A stretch of DNA of 64,000 nucleotides from Struthidea cinerea (lineage: Eukaryota > Chordata > Aves > Passeriformes > Corcoracidae): positions 1-64,000 of the forward strand of contig VZTI01003938.1 of NCBI GenBank assembly GCA_013397865.1, read 5' to 3'. Below are positions 51,088 through 61,398 of this stretch, piece after piece. Position 1 is the stretch's first letter, and each line of letters begins with the position of its first letter. The notes beneath the pieces were generated by a model. It made no database searches, had not been told where the DNA came from, and worked only from the letters and a program-made list of their open reading frames with translations. Position numbers and translations under genes: made by a program.

Positions 51088-51222
51088 CTTAGTCAAAGCT
51101 GCAATTCTCTGAGCCAGTTCTGCCTCCACTTCAGGTAAGGTTTCAGCTTTCCTCATCGTCTGCTGCAGCTTCTGCTCAGCCAGCTCAAGACGCTCTTGCA
51201 GCTGTCTGTTTTTGTCTTCCAA
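51088..51222 (-). CDS. PPFIA2: PPFIA2 coiled-coil exon (LEDKNRQLQERLELAEQKLQ)
   Basis: This is a 135-bp, 45-codon, phase 0-0 exon reading LEDKNRQLQERLELAEQKLQ ... VEAELAQRIAALTK, part of the N-terminal coiled coil. The acceptor is GCCTTCAG. The donor is AAG|GTACTG, which lacks the usual G at +5. The reading frame stays open for 71 more codons beyond it, and a consensus GTAAGT lies 202 nt further on, so a longer alternative form of this exon is possible (listed separately). The canonical end at ALTK matches the family and splices in phase to AEERHGN. Confidence 0.95.
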
Positions 51223-53024
51223 CTGAAGGCCAAAATAGATAAACAAGAATAAAAAATAAAAATCAACATTAGGGATTTTCCTTGCCTTTCTAAAGTATCA
51301 GTGAAATGATAGCAAAACTCACTAACAGGCAAGTCACCCCTCAGTATGGGAGGGGTTACCGGAGAGGTATTAGCTCAAGCATGGAACAATGTCGGCTGCC
51401 ACTCTTACTACTGATTTGAGGCTCAAGGACCAAGGAAGGTGAATAAAAGGAGTTGTAAAATGGCACTAATTAAGATGAAAAACTCCACTGCTGGATGTGG
51501 TATTTATCTGAGTAAAATAATAGTACTGGTACCAGTTAAATGGGAATTTTCTAAATGGAAGTGGTCCAACTTACAGAAAAGTTTACATATGAGCTAAAAT
51601 GGGAAAGAAGTACACTTCTGAAAGGATGGAATTCTGTCAGTAAATTTCCAAAAAATTTTCTGAATGAATCCAATCATATATTATGACAAGTTAAAACTGG
51701 CATTTCATTCATTACAATTAAATCTCATTTTACAGAGGTGAAATTGATTATTCTGTGATAACTATTAAAGAGAAATAAGAGGGCTTTTTATAACTGCAGC
51801 ATTTTCTGGCCTACTGAGACGCACCACATAATTAAGATCTTTAATGGTTGCTGCTTTCTTGTTCAATCCAGGTAATACAAGACAAAATGAAAATGGCATG
51901 TGATTGTAGATCATTTTTTAATCCTTAAAAAAAGTATGAAAAGCTAGGCTTTTACCATCTCAGTGCTGCAAATCACCTTCAGGTCTGACCATATATACTC
52001 TAAGCCTAGTTGTTTTGATTCCTGCTTTTGAGTAGACAGAACTCTGCAGCACAGCATGACTTACATTGGCAACAATAAGAACTCCAATACAAGTACCTTC
52101 CTTTCCCATCATTGGGTATTTTTTTTCTCTGACAATTGAAGATACCTCTTAAAATAGTCTAAGGAAGCTGGCAAAAGCTTGAGAGTTTGAGTTCTGATGG
52201 CTTAATTTCCCTGAAGAGGTAGTCAAATGCATATATACACACACACAGGGGGGTGTGTGCATGTGTGTGCAAATATATCTGCATACAATTATAGAAGCAG
52301 AGATTATCACGTCATATCACACAGGCTAATTTCCCAAATAAGACTTCAAATTGTTTAAAAACATGCTAGGCAAAAAAAAGAAGTCTGATACTGAGGATGG
52401 GTTTGAATTATACAGTATGAATTATATTCATTTCATGTTTGCTTTCAGTTTATATCATATTCCTCAAATTACAAAGCAGTGTTTTATGTTCAGTTTACGT
52501 TCCAGATTTGGGATCACCATGGAAACAAAGTACCATGAGAGAAAGCTGCACAGTCATGTTATAAGCTTTCTTAAAATATATTCACAGTTCATTTAGCTTT
52601 TTAAAACTTTATTTGCAGTCTACTAATCTGTAAAATCATTACAATATATTACACAAATTTTTATCTCTCCTGAAGAAAGGAATTTTTTTAGCTCTGACTA
52701 TTTTTTAGAAAATAAAATTCCAAAATTGTTACATAAGAAGCAAATATATTCCACTACTTAGGGAATAAGACTGTGTACACTTATGCAAGACTCTGTCAGA
52801 AAACACAGTTATTTTCCAACATTGAATGTACACATTGAAATTATTGTTCACAGCTGTACTAGCTGATACGACACTTAGAGATGCTGAATGATTTAGGATT
52901 TTTTAGATTAACTGATCTGTTGATTGAAACTGAACAGATTCACCTAATGGAAATCTCTTATAGTAAATTGACATTAATTTTCATTGTGTATTAAGAAAAC
53001 AACTGACTAAGGCAGGTACAGCAC
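51223..53024 (-). other. PPFIA2: PPFIA2 intron (1.8 kb)
   Basis: AT-rich unique intron with a CA/TG microsatellite at 52228-52279. No extra exon was seen. Confidence 0.88.
52228..52279. repeat. CA run flipping into TG run
   Basis: An (AC)n tract, a G6 run, then (TG)n broken by CA, flanked by ATATATA and AAATATAT. The arms are partly self-complementary. Confidence 0.75.
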
Positions 53025-53171
53025 CTGACGCAGGATGGCTTCCTTGTTTGCCAGTTCATTTTCCAGCTTATCGTTCATGTCATGTATGGAGGTGGATTCT
53101 CTCTGAGCACTGAGATAGCGCTTCTCCAGCGTAGTTATTCTTTCTTCCATATCTTCCTTTTGTGCCATTGC
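53025..53171 (-). CDS. PPFIA2: PPFIA2 coiled-coil exon (AMAQKEDMEERITTLEKRYL)
   Basis: This is a 147-bp, 49-codon, phase 0-0 exon reading AMAQKEDMEERITTLEKRYL ... ENELANKEAILRQ. It is one of the most conserved parts of the liprin-alpha family, and its charged heptads continue the coiled coil without break from the previous exon. The acceptor CATCAG follows a pyrimidine-rich GGGGGTTTTTCTGTCA stretch. The donor after CAG is GTGCTG, which is weak. It is chosen because the exon then ends exactly at the family's Q|(L/M)E junction and phase is kept. Confidence 0.95.
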
Positions 53172-53329
53172 CTGATGTGACAGAAAAACCCCCATCAGGA
53201 ATCGCACAATTAAAATACCACATAATTTTATAACGGTTTAATTTTCATGCTAATAGTAGACAGGAGTGTAAGGTATGCTCAGGAGTAAATCTTCAGTTTT
53301 AAAGAGAATCCTTTGGGATTTCTTGTAGC

Positions 53330-53588
53330 TATGATACAGAATGACAGAACCAACCAGGTTGGAAAAGACCTTTGAGATCATCAGGTCCAACCTATGACAC
53401 AATTCCACCTTGTCAATTAAGCCATGGCACTGATGCTACGCCCAGTCTTTTCTTAAACACATCCAGGGATGGTGACTCCACCACTTCCCTGGGCAGCCCA
53501 TTCCAATGCCCAATTACCCTTTCCATGAAGAACTTCTTCCTCATGGCCAACCAAAACCTCCCCTGGTGCAGTAGTAGCAGTTGAATAC
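53330..53588 (-). repeat. CR1 LINE 3' fragment
   Basis: The plus strand reads the reverse complement of a CR1 tail: ACAGAATGACAGAACCAACC, AGGTTGGAAAAGACCTTTGA, GATCATCAGGTCCAACC, then CCAGGGATGGTGACTCCACC and the CCCTGGGCAGCCCATTCCAA stretch. On minus it translates to the last residues of the CR1 polyprotein (HWNGLPREVVESPSLDVFKK). It is 5'-truncated, with the minus strand as sense. Confidence 0.95.
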
Positions 53589-54777
53589 AGCAAACAGAAA
53601 CAAACTTCACCTTTTGTATATGTTTCTAGTTTCTATATTTTTCAATGCAAAATTCATAGCAAACAAAGCTCATATTTACTTGCGTGTTTTTTAAACAACA
53701 GCCTGATCAGAATTTATAAAAATTTATATAGTTACATAATAGTAGAAACACAACTACAGTGACATGAGGAAAAAAATTACATGCACATTCCTATACTTAT
53801 TTCTGGGCTCTGCTAAAATTTTCTTCTGAAGAACGTGTGGCAGGCATCCCATGACATGCCCTGAAATTTCAGGAAAACAAGTGACCATAATGTTGGCTAC
53901 ATAACCATGACATATGTGTATGTTATGCATATATGCTATGGGTAGGACTTCTCTAAAATCTTGAACTGTTTTCTTATGTTTTAAAAGCTGGTCTCACTGA
54001 AGTCAATTGCTATAATTTAGCTAGGTTATTCATTACTCTCTCTCTATTACATTGTTTATTTTTCTTCAATAAATTTTAGTGAAATTAGAAAATTGTATTA
54101 GCTTTAAAGTTGTGTCTGGCTCTTGAGAAGACTTACATGTTGCCACATAACCTTTCATAATGAACATATTTACTGATAGGCATGCCTTACTGATTATGCT
54201 TTATTACATCATGAAAGCAGTGTTGAAGAAAGTGAGATTATTTTTCAAGACATAATGATCATACAAATGAATCCGAATAGCTAGTCCTAAAGTGGACCAC
54301 ATCCAGGTGATCTTTCTGAGTACTGCTGAAAAAACCAACAACATAAAAATAGTTATTACATATGTAATTTGTTAAAATAAATAAGAAAAAATCTTTAATT
54401 ATTTGTACAAGTTACACTATAATAAACTACCCCTTTCTTGTTGCATGTATTTAATTTTCTGCACTAGGACAATGATCTTTTTTGGCAGTATGAAATAATC
54501 AAAGGTACTTCCACCTTTACAAATATATTTCACAGCAGATTTTGCACAGCATTTGGTAATTATTCTAAATGCAAACGTATTAGTGGCGGCTTTTCTTAGG
54601 AAGAAATGAAATGAAAGCAATTAAGCTCATGGCCAGTGTAATGTGGTATTTAAAAGATAAACAGCAAGTGGCAATCAAGTGTCTGAGAGACAGCAATATT
54701 TGCCAAAAGTTAAATACTGCGGAGATATTAGAATCCCCTTGTCACTTAATGCAGCAGTGGTGGAAAAGGAGAACCAC

Positions 54778-56094
54778 ATCATAGAATCGTTCAGGTTGGA
54801 AAACTCCTCTAAGAACATCAAGTCACACAATAAATCTAGCATCCCCATGTCCTCAAATGCCATATTAACATATTTCATGAACACTTCCAGGGATGGTGAC
54901 TCTAACACTTCCCTGGGCAACCTGATCCAATGCTTGACCACCCTTTCAGTGGAGAAATTTTTCCTTATATCCAAATGAAACCTCCCTGGCACAACCTGAA
55001 GCCACTTCCTCCTGTCTTGTTACTTCTTACTTGGGAGAACAGATCACCCACCTTGCTACAGCCTCCTTTCAGGTAAGTGTAGAGAGAAATAAGATCTCTC
55101 CCGAGCCTCCTTTCCTCCAGGCTAAACAACCCCAGCTCCCTCAGCAGCCCTCATTAGACTTGTGCCCTAGACCCTTGACCAGCTTTGTTGCCCTTCTCTG
55201 GACATGCTCCTGCACCTCAACATCTTTCTTGCAGTGAGGGGCCCAGAACTTGAGGTGCAGCCTCACCAGTGCCAAGTGCAGGGGGACAATCACTTCCCTG
55301 GTCCTGCTGGCCACACCATTGCTGATACAGGCCAGGATGCCATTGCCCTTCTTGGCCACCTGGGCACATGCTGGCTCATGTTCAGCCGCTGTTGACCAGC
55401 GCCCACAGGTCCTTTTCTTTTGGGTCACTTTCCAGCCACTCTTCCCCAAGTCTGTAGCACTGCACAGGGGTGTTGCGACCCAAGTGCAGAACCTGGCACT
55501 TCACCTTCTTGAACGTCATACAACTGGCCTTGGCCCATCAACCCAACCTCTCCAATCCCCCTGCAGAGCCTTCCTGGCCTCCAGCAGATTGACTCTCCTG
55601 CCTAACTTGGTGTCATCTGTGAACTTACTGAGGGTGCCTTTGATCCCCTCATCCGGATCATCAATAAAGATATTGAACAGGACTGGACCCAGTCATGAGC
55701 CCTGGGGACCACCACTAGTGATTGGTCACCAGCTGGATATGTCACTATTCACCACCCCACGCTGGGCACGGCCATCCTGCCAGTGTTTCACCCAGTGAAG
55801 AGTGCACCTGTTTCTTCAGAAGAATGTATGGGGAGATGGTGCCAAAGGCCTTACTTAAGTTCACGTAAGTAACATCCACAGCCTTTCCTTCATCCACTGC
55901 ACAGGTTAATTTGGCACAGAAGAAGATCAGGTTGGCCAAGCAGGACCTGCCTTGCATACTCCCATGCTGGCTGAGCCCAAACCCCTGGTTGTCCTGCCCA
56001 TGAAGTGTGATGGCACTCAGGATGATCTGCTCCATGACCTTCCTGGGCACTGAGGTCAGTCTGACAGGCCTGTAGTTCCCTGGATCAGTGAAAT
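54778..56094 (-). mobile_element. CR1 LINE, 5'-truncated, about 1.3 kb, defective
   Basis: This is the largest transposon in the window. From its 3' end (CATAGAATCGTTCAGGTTGG at 54784) to near 56094 it covers the C-terminal part of the CR1 reverse transcriptase and the 3' tail. Decayed pieces are readable on minus: the region starting near KVMEQIILSAI (56050 downward), the catalytic DD of the FxDD motif near 55610, AQVAKKGNGILA and EVIVPL (about 55300), RRATKLVKG (about 55180), and HWIRLPREVLESPSLEVF. Stops and frame changes between them show it is inactive. The 5' part of the element is missing, which is usual for CR1. Target-site duplications could not be defined. Confidence 0.93.
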
Positions 56095-56240
56095 CTAGTC
56101 TTTGTAACTAGATAAGAATGATAAAATACTTCAAAGTATTTTAAGTACTTAAAAGTATTGTGAAGAGACTTTGAGCCTGTGCCAAGCATCGGAAACTGTG
56201 AAGGAACATTCCTTCCAGAATACTAGAAATAACAGGTTAA

Positions 56241-56291
56241 ACATATGCATACAAATGCATATACATACACACACATACATAAATGCATATG
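56241..56291. repeat. CA/CATA-rich microsatellite-like tract
   Basis: Repeats of ACATATGCATACAAATGCAT followed by ATACATACACACACATACAT and another ATGCATATG. Confidence 0.7.
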
Positions 56292-56661
56292 AAATAACTG
56301 TATTGTAGGAAGCAGTGTAACAGAAAGATAACTAATACATACTAAAATAGATTCTAGAAGCCAACAATCCACACATACTGAGAACATCTGCCTAAGAGAT
56401 GATATGCTGGAGAACACTGAGAAACACCACAAATTTAAGAGGAGGAAAGAGATGGAAAATTAAATTATACTTTCATTTATTGAGAGAAAGGAATAAATTT
56501 CCAATACTGTTTCTTAATTTAAATTTTCTGTCTCCTATGTTTCAGCGTTTTCATCAGTGCTCAACTTTTGCTGCCCATATACATTGGCCTCTATCAGTTT
56601 TTAGCAGAGATCACAGGAAAAACAATCCAGAAATATGAGGTGAGTGTGGTGAATTCCTTAC

Positions 56662-56883
56662 CTCTCTAATGTCTCTCTGATATTTACTGTTCATTTCCTC
56701 TGTTTTAATGAGCTCCTTTCTCGTGGTCTCTGCTTCCTGCTCTACCTCTCCCACTCGGGAAGACAGTGCAGCCAAACGCTCCTTCATTTGTGCCATTTCA
56801 TAGTTTTGCTTTTCCAGTAGTTCCTGAAGTTCAACGACTTGACTGGCTTCATCATTTGAGTCTATTGAGCCATTTGATAGGCG
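56662..56883 (-). CDS. PPFIA2: PPFIA2 coiled-coil exon (first in window)
   Basis: This is a 222-bp, 74-codon exon, phase 0 at both ends. It reads from RLSNGSIDSNDEASQ through KQNYEMAQMKERLAALSSRV to KYQRDIRE. The short Ser/Asn/Asp-rich start is followed by heptad-rich sequence belonging to the N-terminal coiled coil of liprin-alpha, which drives oligomerisation and partner binding. The acceptor is TTAACAG and the donor is a good GTAAGG. The open frame runs a few codons past the donor before stopping. The preceding exon of the family (ending near the VHEK segment) was sought up to 64000 and not found, so the upstream intron exceeds 7.1 kb. Confidence 0.96.
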
Positions 56884-59800
56884 CTGTTAATGGAGAAGTG
56901 GCTTTGATTAATTACCTTTTAATGTGGGCTCTAGCTAGAGAATTTCTAATGCAAAGATTACTTTAAAAATTACCAAAGTAACTAGGAAGGAAAAAAACAT
57001 TTTCACGGTATATAAGACAGGTATAGTTACGAAAAAATAGCAAAAGATTAGTTCATATCAATGGATTCCAGAATGTAGCATCACAGAGAGATGTAAAAAA
57101 TGGCTTTAAGAGCAGAATACTATACATAAAAAAGTTTAGTTTGGCATTATTACTATTTGAATACATATGACAACAGCCTTGTAAAAAATCACGAAATTCC
57201 TTTCATTGATCTTAACTAAACTTATACAGCATTTTTACTTGAACAAAGTTAATGTCATTTGCAAAATACACCATGCTGGACACAGGAAACAACATTAATA
57301 AATCACAAACTCACTGTACCAGAAAGTGCTTTCACTCTGGACAACATACTGGTTAGATTTACATTAGAAACAAGTTCTGCTGAAGTAATTTATGTGCTGC
57401 TGAAAGCCTTGGTATGAATATAGTTATAAAGAAAATAAAAATCAAGATTCCATTACACACAGTGCATTTAGGATATGATCTCAGCAATATGATTTATATT
57501 GCAAATAAATGATTTCAGGATAGAAGTGCATTCACCAGCAGGACTTGCTGTTATTGCCTCTTTACAATAGATATTCACATTAACCTTTTCCAGCATAGGC
57601 TAAGCCTATGGTTTCATACAAATTTAATTCTCTCATGTCAAAAAAAATAGGCAAAAAGAACAAACAAAACCAGAAATATGTGATTTGGTCTGCAACATGA
57701 AAAGATAAAACCAAAGTGTCTAACCTGTCATTAGCTGTCTTGATTATGTACAATTTTATTGGTTAAATTTATATTATGGAGCACAGGAACAAAGTATTTT
57801 GCTGTAACTGTAATTTTAAACATCATAGAGAAATGTTGGCCCTAAAAGATGCTTATTGTCCTTCAGGTGAAAATGTATATAGCAATGCATATATGAAAAA
57901 TTCCTAGCAAGATCTGAGGGGAAACCAGGATTACTTTCATTAGCACTTTGTATTATTATTGTCAAAATACACTTTTACAGAAATCTTCTAGCACCTTCTA
58001 AGAACATTATTTAATGGCTTTAACAACATTCTTTTCTCAGTCAGCCATAAAATGAACCCAGCTCAAGACTACCTGCTATGCTGTTCATCACTGAATAAAA
58101 TTACTCTAAATATTCATTACACGAAATAACTCAGTTCCAAAGTTGTATTCTTTACACTAGCTAATTATATTTTAGATATTTTATGTTAGCTGCTGAACCA
58201 TCATTAATCTACTTTCAGGACACCATGGTAAGACGACCATAGCAAATTAAGAACTTATTTATACTCAGTTTGATGTTTGGAAAGTGTTCAATTAGTCTGC
58301 TTGAATCAAAATGCTATTAATATGCAGCAGTCACAAAAAAATAGTACTCAAATACTCAAACAGGATAAGACAGCCAAACCATCATACTTTATTCCATGCT
58401 AAAAATTTAAGATAAAGTTTTTATCTATGAAAATTATAATCTGTTTTAGAGTTTTAATCTCATACTGCAATTTTAGCAGTTTTCACAGATTGGCAAATTT
58501 TATCTTGCATGGAATTTGCCCTGCAGCTCTCTGAAGAGCAGTCCAGGAATGCTGCAAGGTTATAATAAGCCAAATAGTAAATCTCAAATGCAATAAATGG
58601 CACGTGTTCATGTACCTTATGCAACATAAGCCCTGGTAATTATGAAATGGCAACCTGTGATACCTAGGAGTATGTTCACTGCAAGAGAAGTATTCTCTTT
58701 TCATTAAGGAAGCTTTTTTTCTTAAGATATTAATAACTAAACTACATATAAATTAAACCTGAAAAACAATCTTTTTCCACTAATTTACTTAGTATCTGAG
58801 ATTTCCGGAAAGACAAGTGATACTGCAGTTAGAATTTGTCTCTCACCACTAAACCACTGCTATGACTGACAATTATGCATGCATGTATTTTGATCTATGC
58901 ACATTAACTTCACTCACAATTCTTTGATGAACTCTTTTTACAAAGTGCTTTAACTCTAATCATTGTCCACTTTTACTTTACAATTTTTCTGTAATCATAC
59001 CTAGAGCTAGTTGGTATTTAAAATTCCCAGCTTACTAAAAATGTCAACATTTTAATTTTCCTTAGTAACATCAGAATAAAAAAAAGCTTTCTGTAAAGAC
59101 ACAAATAAAATTTTAAAAACTCAGTTTAAAATCTAGTATTTTTAGAATTTTGAAGCATACTTTAAAAGTTTATCATGGGATTTTAACTGATATTTCGTCA
59201 CTTTTATGCCTTGCTATTATTTTATGATATTTTATTATATGTGTATATCACATACAGCAATCACTTCAAAACAGGCAGAACGTTATTAAGAATTAATTCA
59301 AGGATTAACTGATATAACATTCCTCAGTTTTTAAGGAGGGTTTTTATCAACAGTTATGGTAATAATTTCCCCTCTCTCCCACACAAAAATAGTTTGAACA
59401 AGAATGTGAAAATATGCTATGTCAGTAGAAGCAAAAGACATTCTGTAGATGATTATTCAAATTCATTTTCTGAATTAGTGACAGGAGCAGGAACCTCCCC
59501 TGCTCCAGAGAAATTTCTTATGGAATAAGCTGGAGTGACAGAACTGCAGCATCTTCTCTATTACTGGGTTTGTGAATAATGTCCATGCCCCTTGTCTTGT
59601 AATTGTTTGATTCTTTTCTTTTTCTTTCTCTGGCTGAATTTATTTTATCTTGTTGAATTTTTTTGTTTCCTGGTATTCAATGAGCTTCTTGTTGTTGATG
59701 CTGTGTATTAATTGCAATCCATTGCAATTAATAAAACAATTACAATGTCTTTGCCGTATATGAATTACAATCATTTGTAAATAAACAGTAAGTTGAATGT

Positions 59801-60612
59801 TTAAAACAATGAAATTTAATAGATCTCTGCTAATTATTACCTGAAGCACTAAAGGAAATCTTTTCAGGAGAGCATGCTCAAAAAAAGCTTTCGAAGTAGA
59901 CATTCTTAAGTATCATATCCCTATACTATCCTAAATCCCCCCAGAATGGAAGAAATAGTGTCAAATTAGTTGTGGTGGTGGAAAAGGAAGTACTGAAAGT
60001 AATCCGAAACAATTAGGAAATCTTTAAAGAAGGAATGTTAAAGAAAACTTTAGAACTGGTCAAAATGATCTAGCAGAGAAAACAAAAAATGTACATGGTC
60101 CCTAGATCTGCCTTAGAAGTTAATTATCCAGATGAAGTCTTCAACAAATTTTATGATGCTATCAAAAGTGGTCACGAAGAAGCCACATATGGACACACTC
60201 CTTAAGCTCAATTAGTTCACATAAAAGGATCTACTATTCTTCCCTCAAAAAAAAGAAATGTAACAAATAGCTCACATGCTTCAGTGCTTTGAGAGTTTTT
60301 TTGCCAACTAGTTTACCCAATACAGATAGTCCATCTGTTTCTATCACATTTACTTATTCAGACTTCGATGCTTCTGTAACAGCATCATCAGATATTTTCC
60401 CCCTCATCTTTCCTGCTTTCTACAGACATGGCAGGTACACACAGCTGCAGTGTGTGCTCGCCTGCTACACACACTGTAAGGGCCTCTGGCCTCTACTCCT
60501 GCCCCTTTCCACAGGTTTCTCAGCCACATGAGGAATCTGGCTTGGCACCAGACTGAAAGGTCCAACAGAACCTTAAGACATCTCATCTTGGGCTAGGTCA
60601 GAGCAAACAAAG

Positions 60613-60644
60613 GTACACGAGCAATGACGTACATGAGCAATGAC
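60613..60644. repeat. Tandem 16-bp duplication
   Basis: GTACACGAGCAATGAC is followed directly by GTACATGAGCAATGAC, with one mismatch. Confidence 0.9.
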
Positions 60645-61375
60645 ATCTCTACCCAGCAATGCAGTGCTTGCATTCCTCCTCTCCTGGGAAGAATGAGGGA
60701 AAGAGCAACAGCAAGAGGATGCCTGTTGTGGGGTTTTGTAAGCTGAGGGGTTTTTTTGCCTTTTTTTCTGTTATATCACCACACCAGATAAATAACTGAA
60801 ATAACATAAATAAAGTGGTGGTTACTAAGGGTTTTAGAGATACACTTTCTTCATAAAGAAAGCCTTCACACTCACCCAAATATAGTGAAACAAAATAGGA
60901 AGAGAAACAGAAAGCATGGAATAATCATCAAGTAAATCTAATGACAGTGATGGTACTAACTCTAACAGGTGACACTGCAGAGACAGGAATGATGGGACAA
61001 TAGGGATGAAGCAAGAACTGTTTGGGGTGGAAAGGGGAGAAGTAAAATTTTAATTTCTTAGGGTCTGTGGAAATGGAGGAGGAAAGTAAATGTTCCCTAC
61101 CACTGAACAGTATGAAAAGGAAAATAACATCCCTGAAATCTGGTTTTCTTTCTTTCAAGATTCAAAAAGCACTCCAGTAAGACAATCTGTTTCTCATGTA
61201 GGAGTGTCAGCAGGGAGGAGGACAGCAAATTGGAGCATTACGCATAACCAGAAATCCCCCCCATACTGCTGCTTCTCTCCACCGTGAGATAATACAAGGA
61301 AAACCAGCTGCAGATCAGTTTACTAGTAAAAACCAAGAACAATGGCTAAAAGAACACCATGAGAAATTGTAAAAT

Positions 61376-61398
61376 AAGGTGTCTTGGGGTGACACCTT
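61376..61398. repeat. Short inverted repeat
   Basis: AAGGTGTC and GACACCTT are exact reverse complements around a 7-nt loop (TTGGGGT). Confidence 0.8.

Larger units (their letters stand above)
53172..56661 (-). other. PPFIA2: PPFIA2 intron with two CR1 insertions (3.49 kb)
   Basis: The intron carries CR1 copies at 53330-53588 and 54778-56094, both in gene-sense orientation, and a short CA/CATA repeat at 56241-56291. Between the two copies the sequence is AT-rich and unique. Confidence 0.88.
1544..56883 (-). other. PPFIA2: PPFIA2 (liprin-alpha-2), internal part of the gene
   Basis: Liprin-alpha proteins are active-zone scaffolds. Their coiled coils bind RIM and ELKS and self-associate, and their three C-terminal SAM domains bind LAR-type receptor phosphatases, CASK and liprin-beta. 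Seventeen exons with AG/GT borders and matching phases give 742 codons without a stop. Landmarks are a long coiled coil, the linker motif KKKGIKSSIGRLFGKKEK, and SAM1 with LPFAQWDGPTVVAWLE. I assign the alpha-2 paralogue from memory, because of the linker segments YSVGSLVDSQSDYR and IAVVEEDGREDKATIKC, where alpha-1 and alpha-4 differ. The N-terminus lies above 56883 beyond the window, and SAM2, SAM3 and the C-terminus lie below position 1544, also outside. Promoter and 3' UTR are therefore not visible. Confidence 0.93.

Noticed and set aside
55250..55798. 182-codon plus-strand open frame
   Set aside because: It is the antisense strand of the CR1 element, not a gene.
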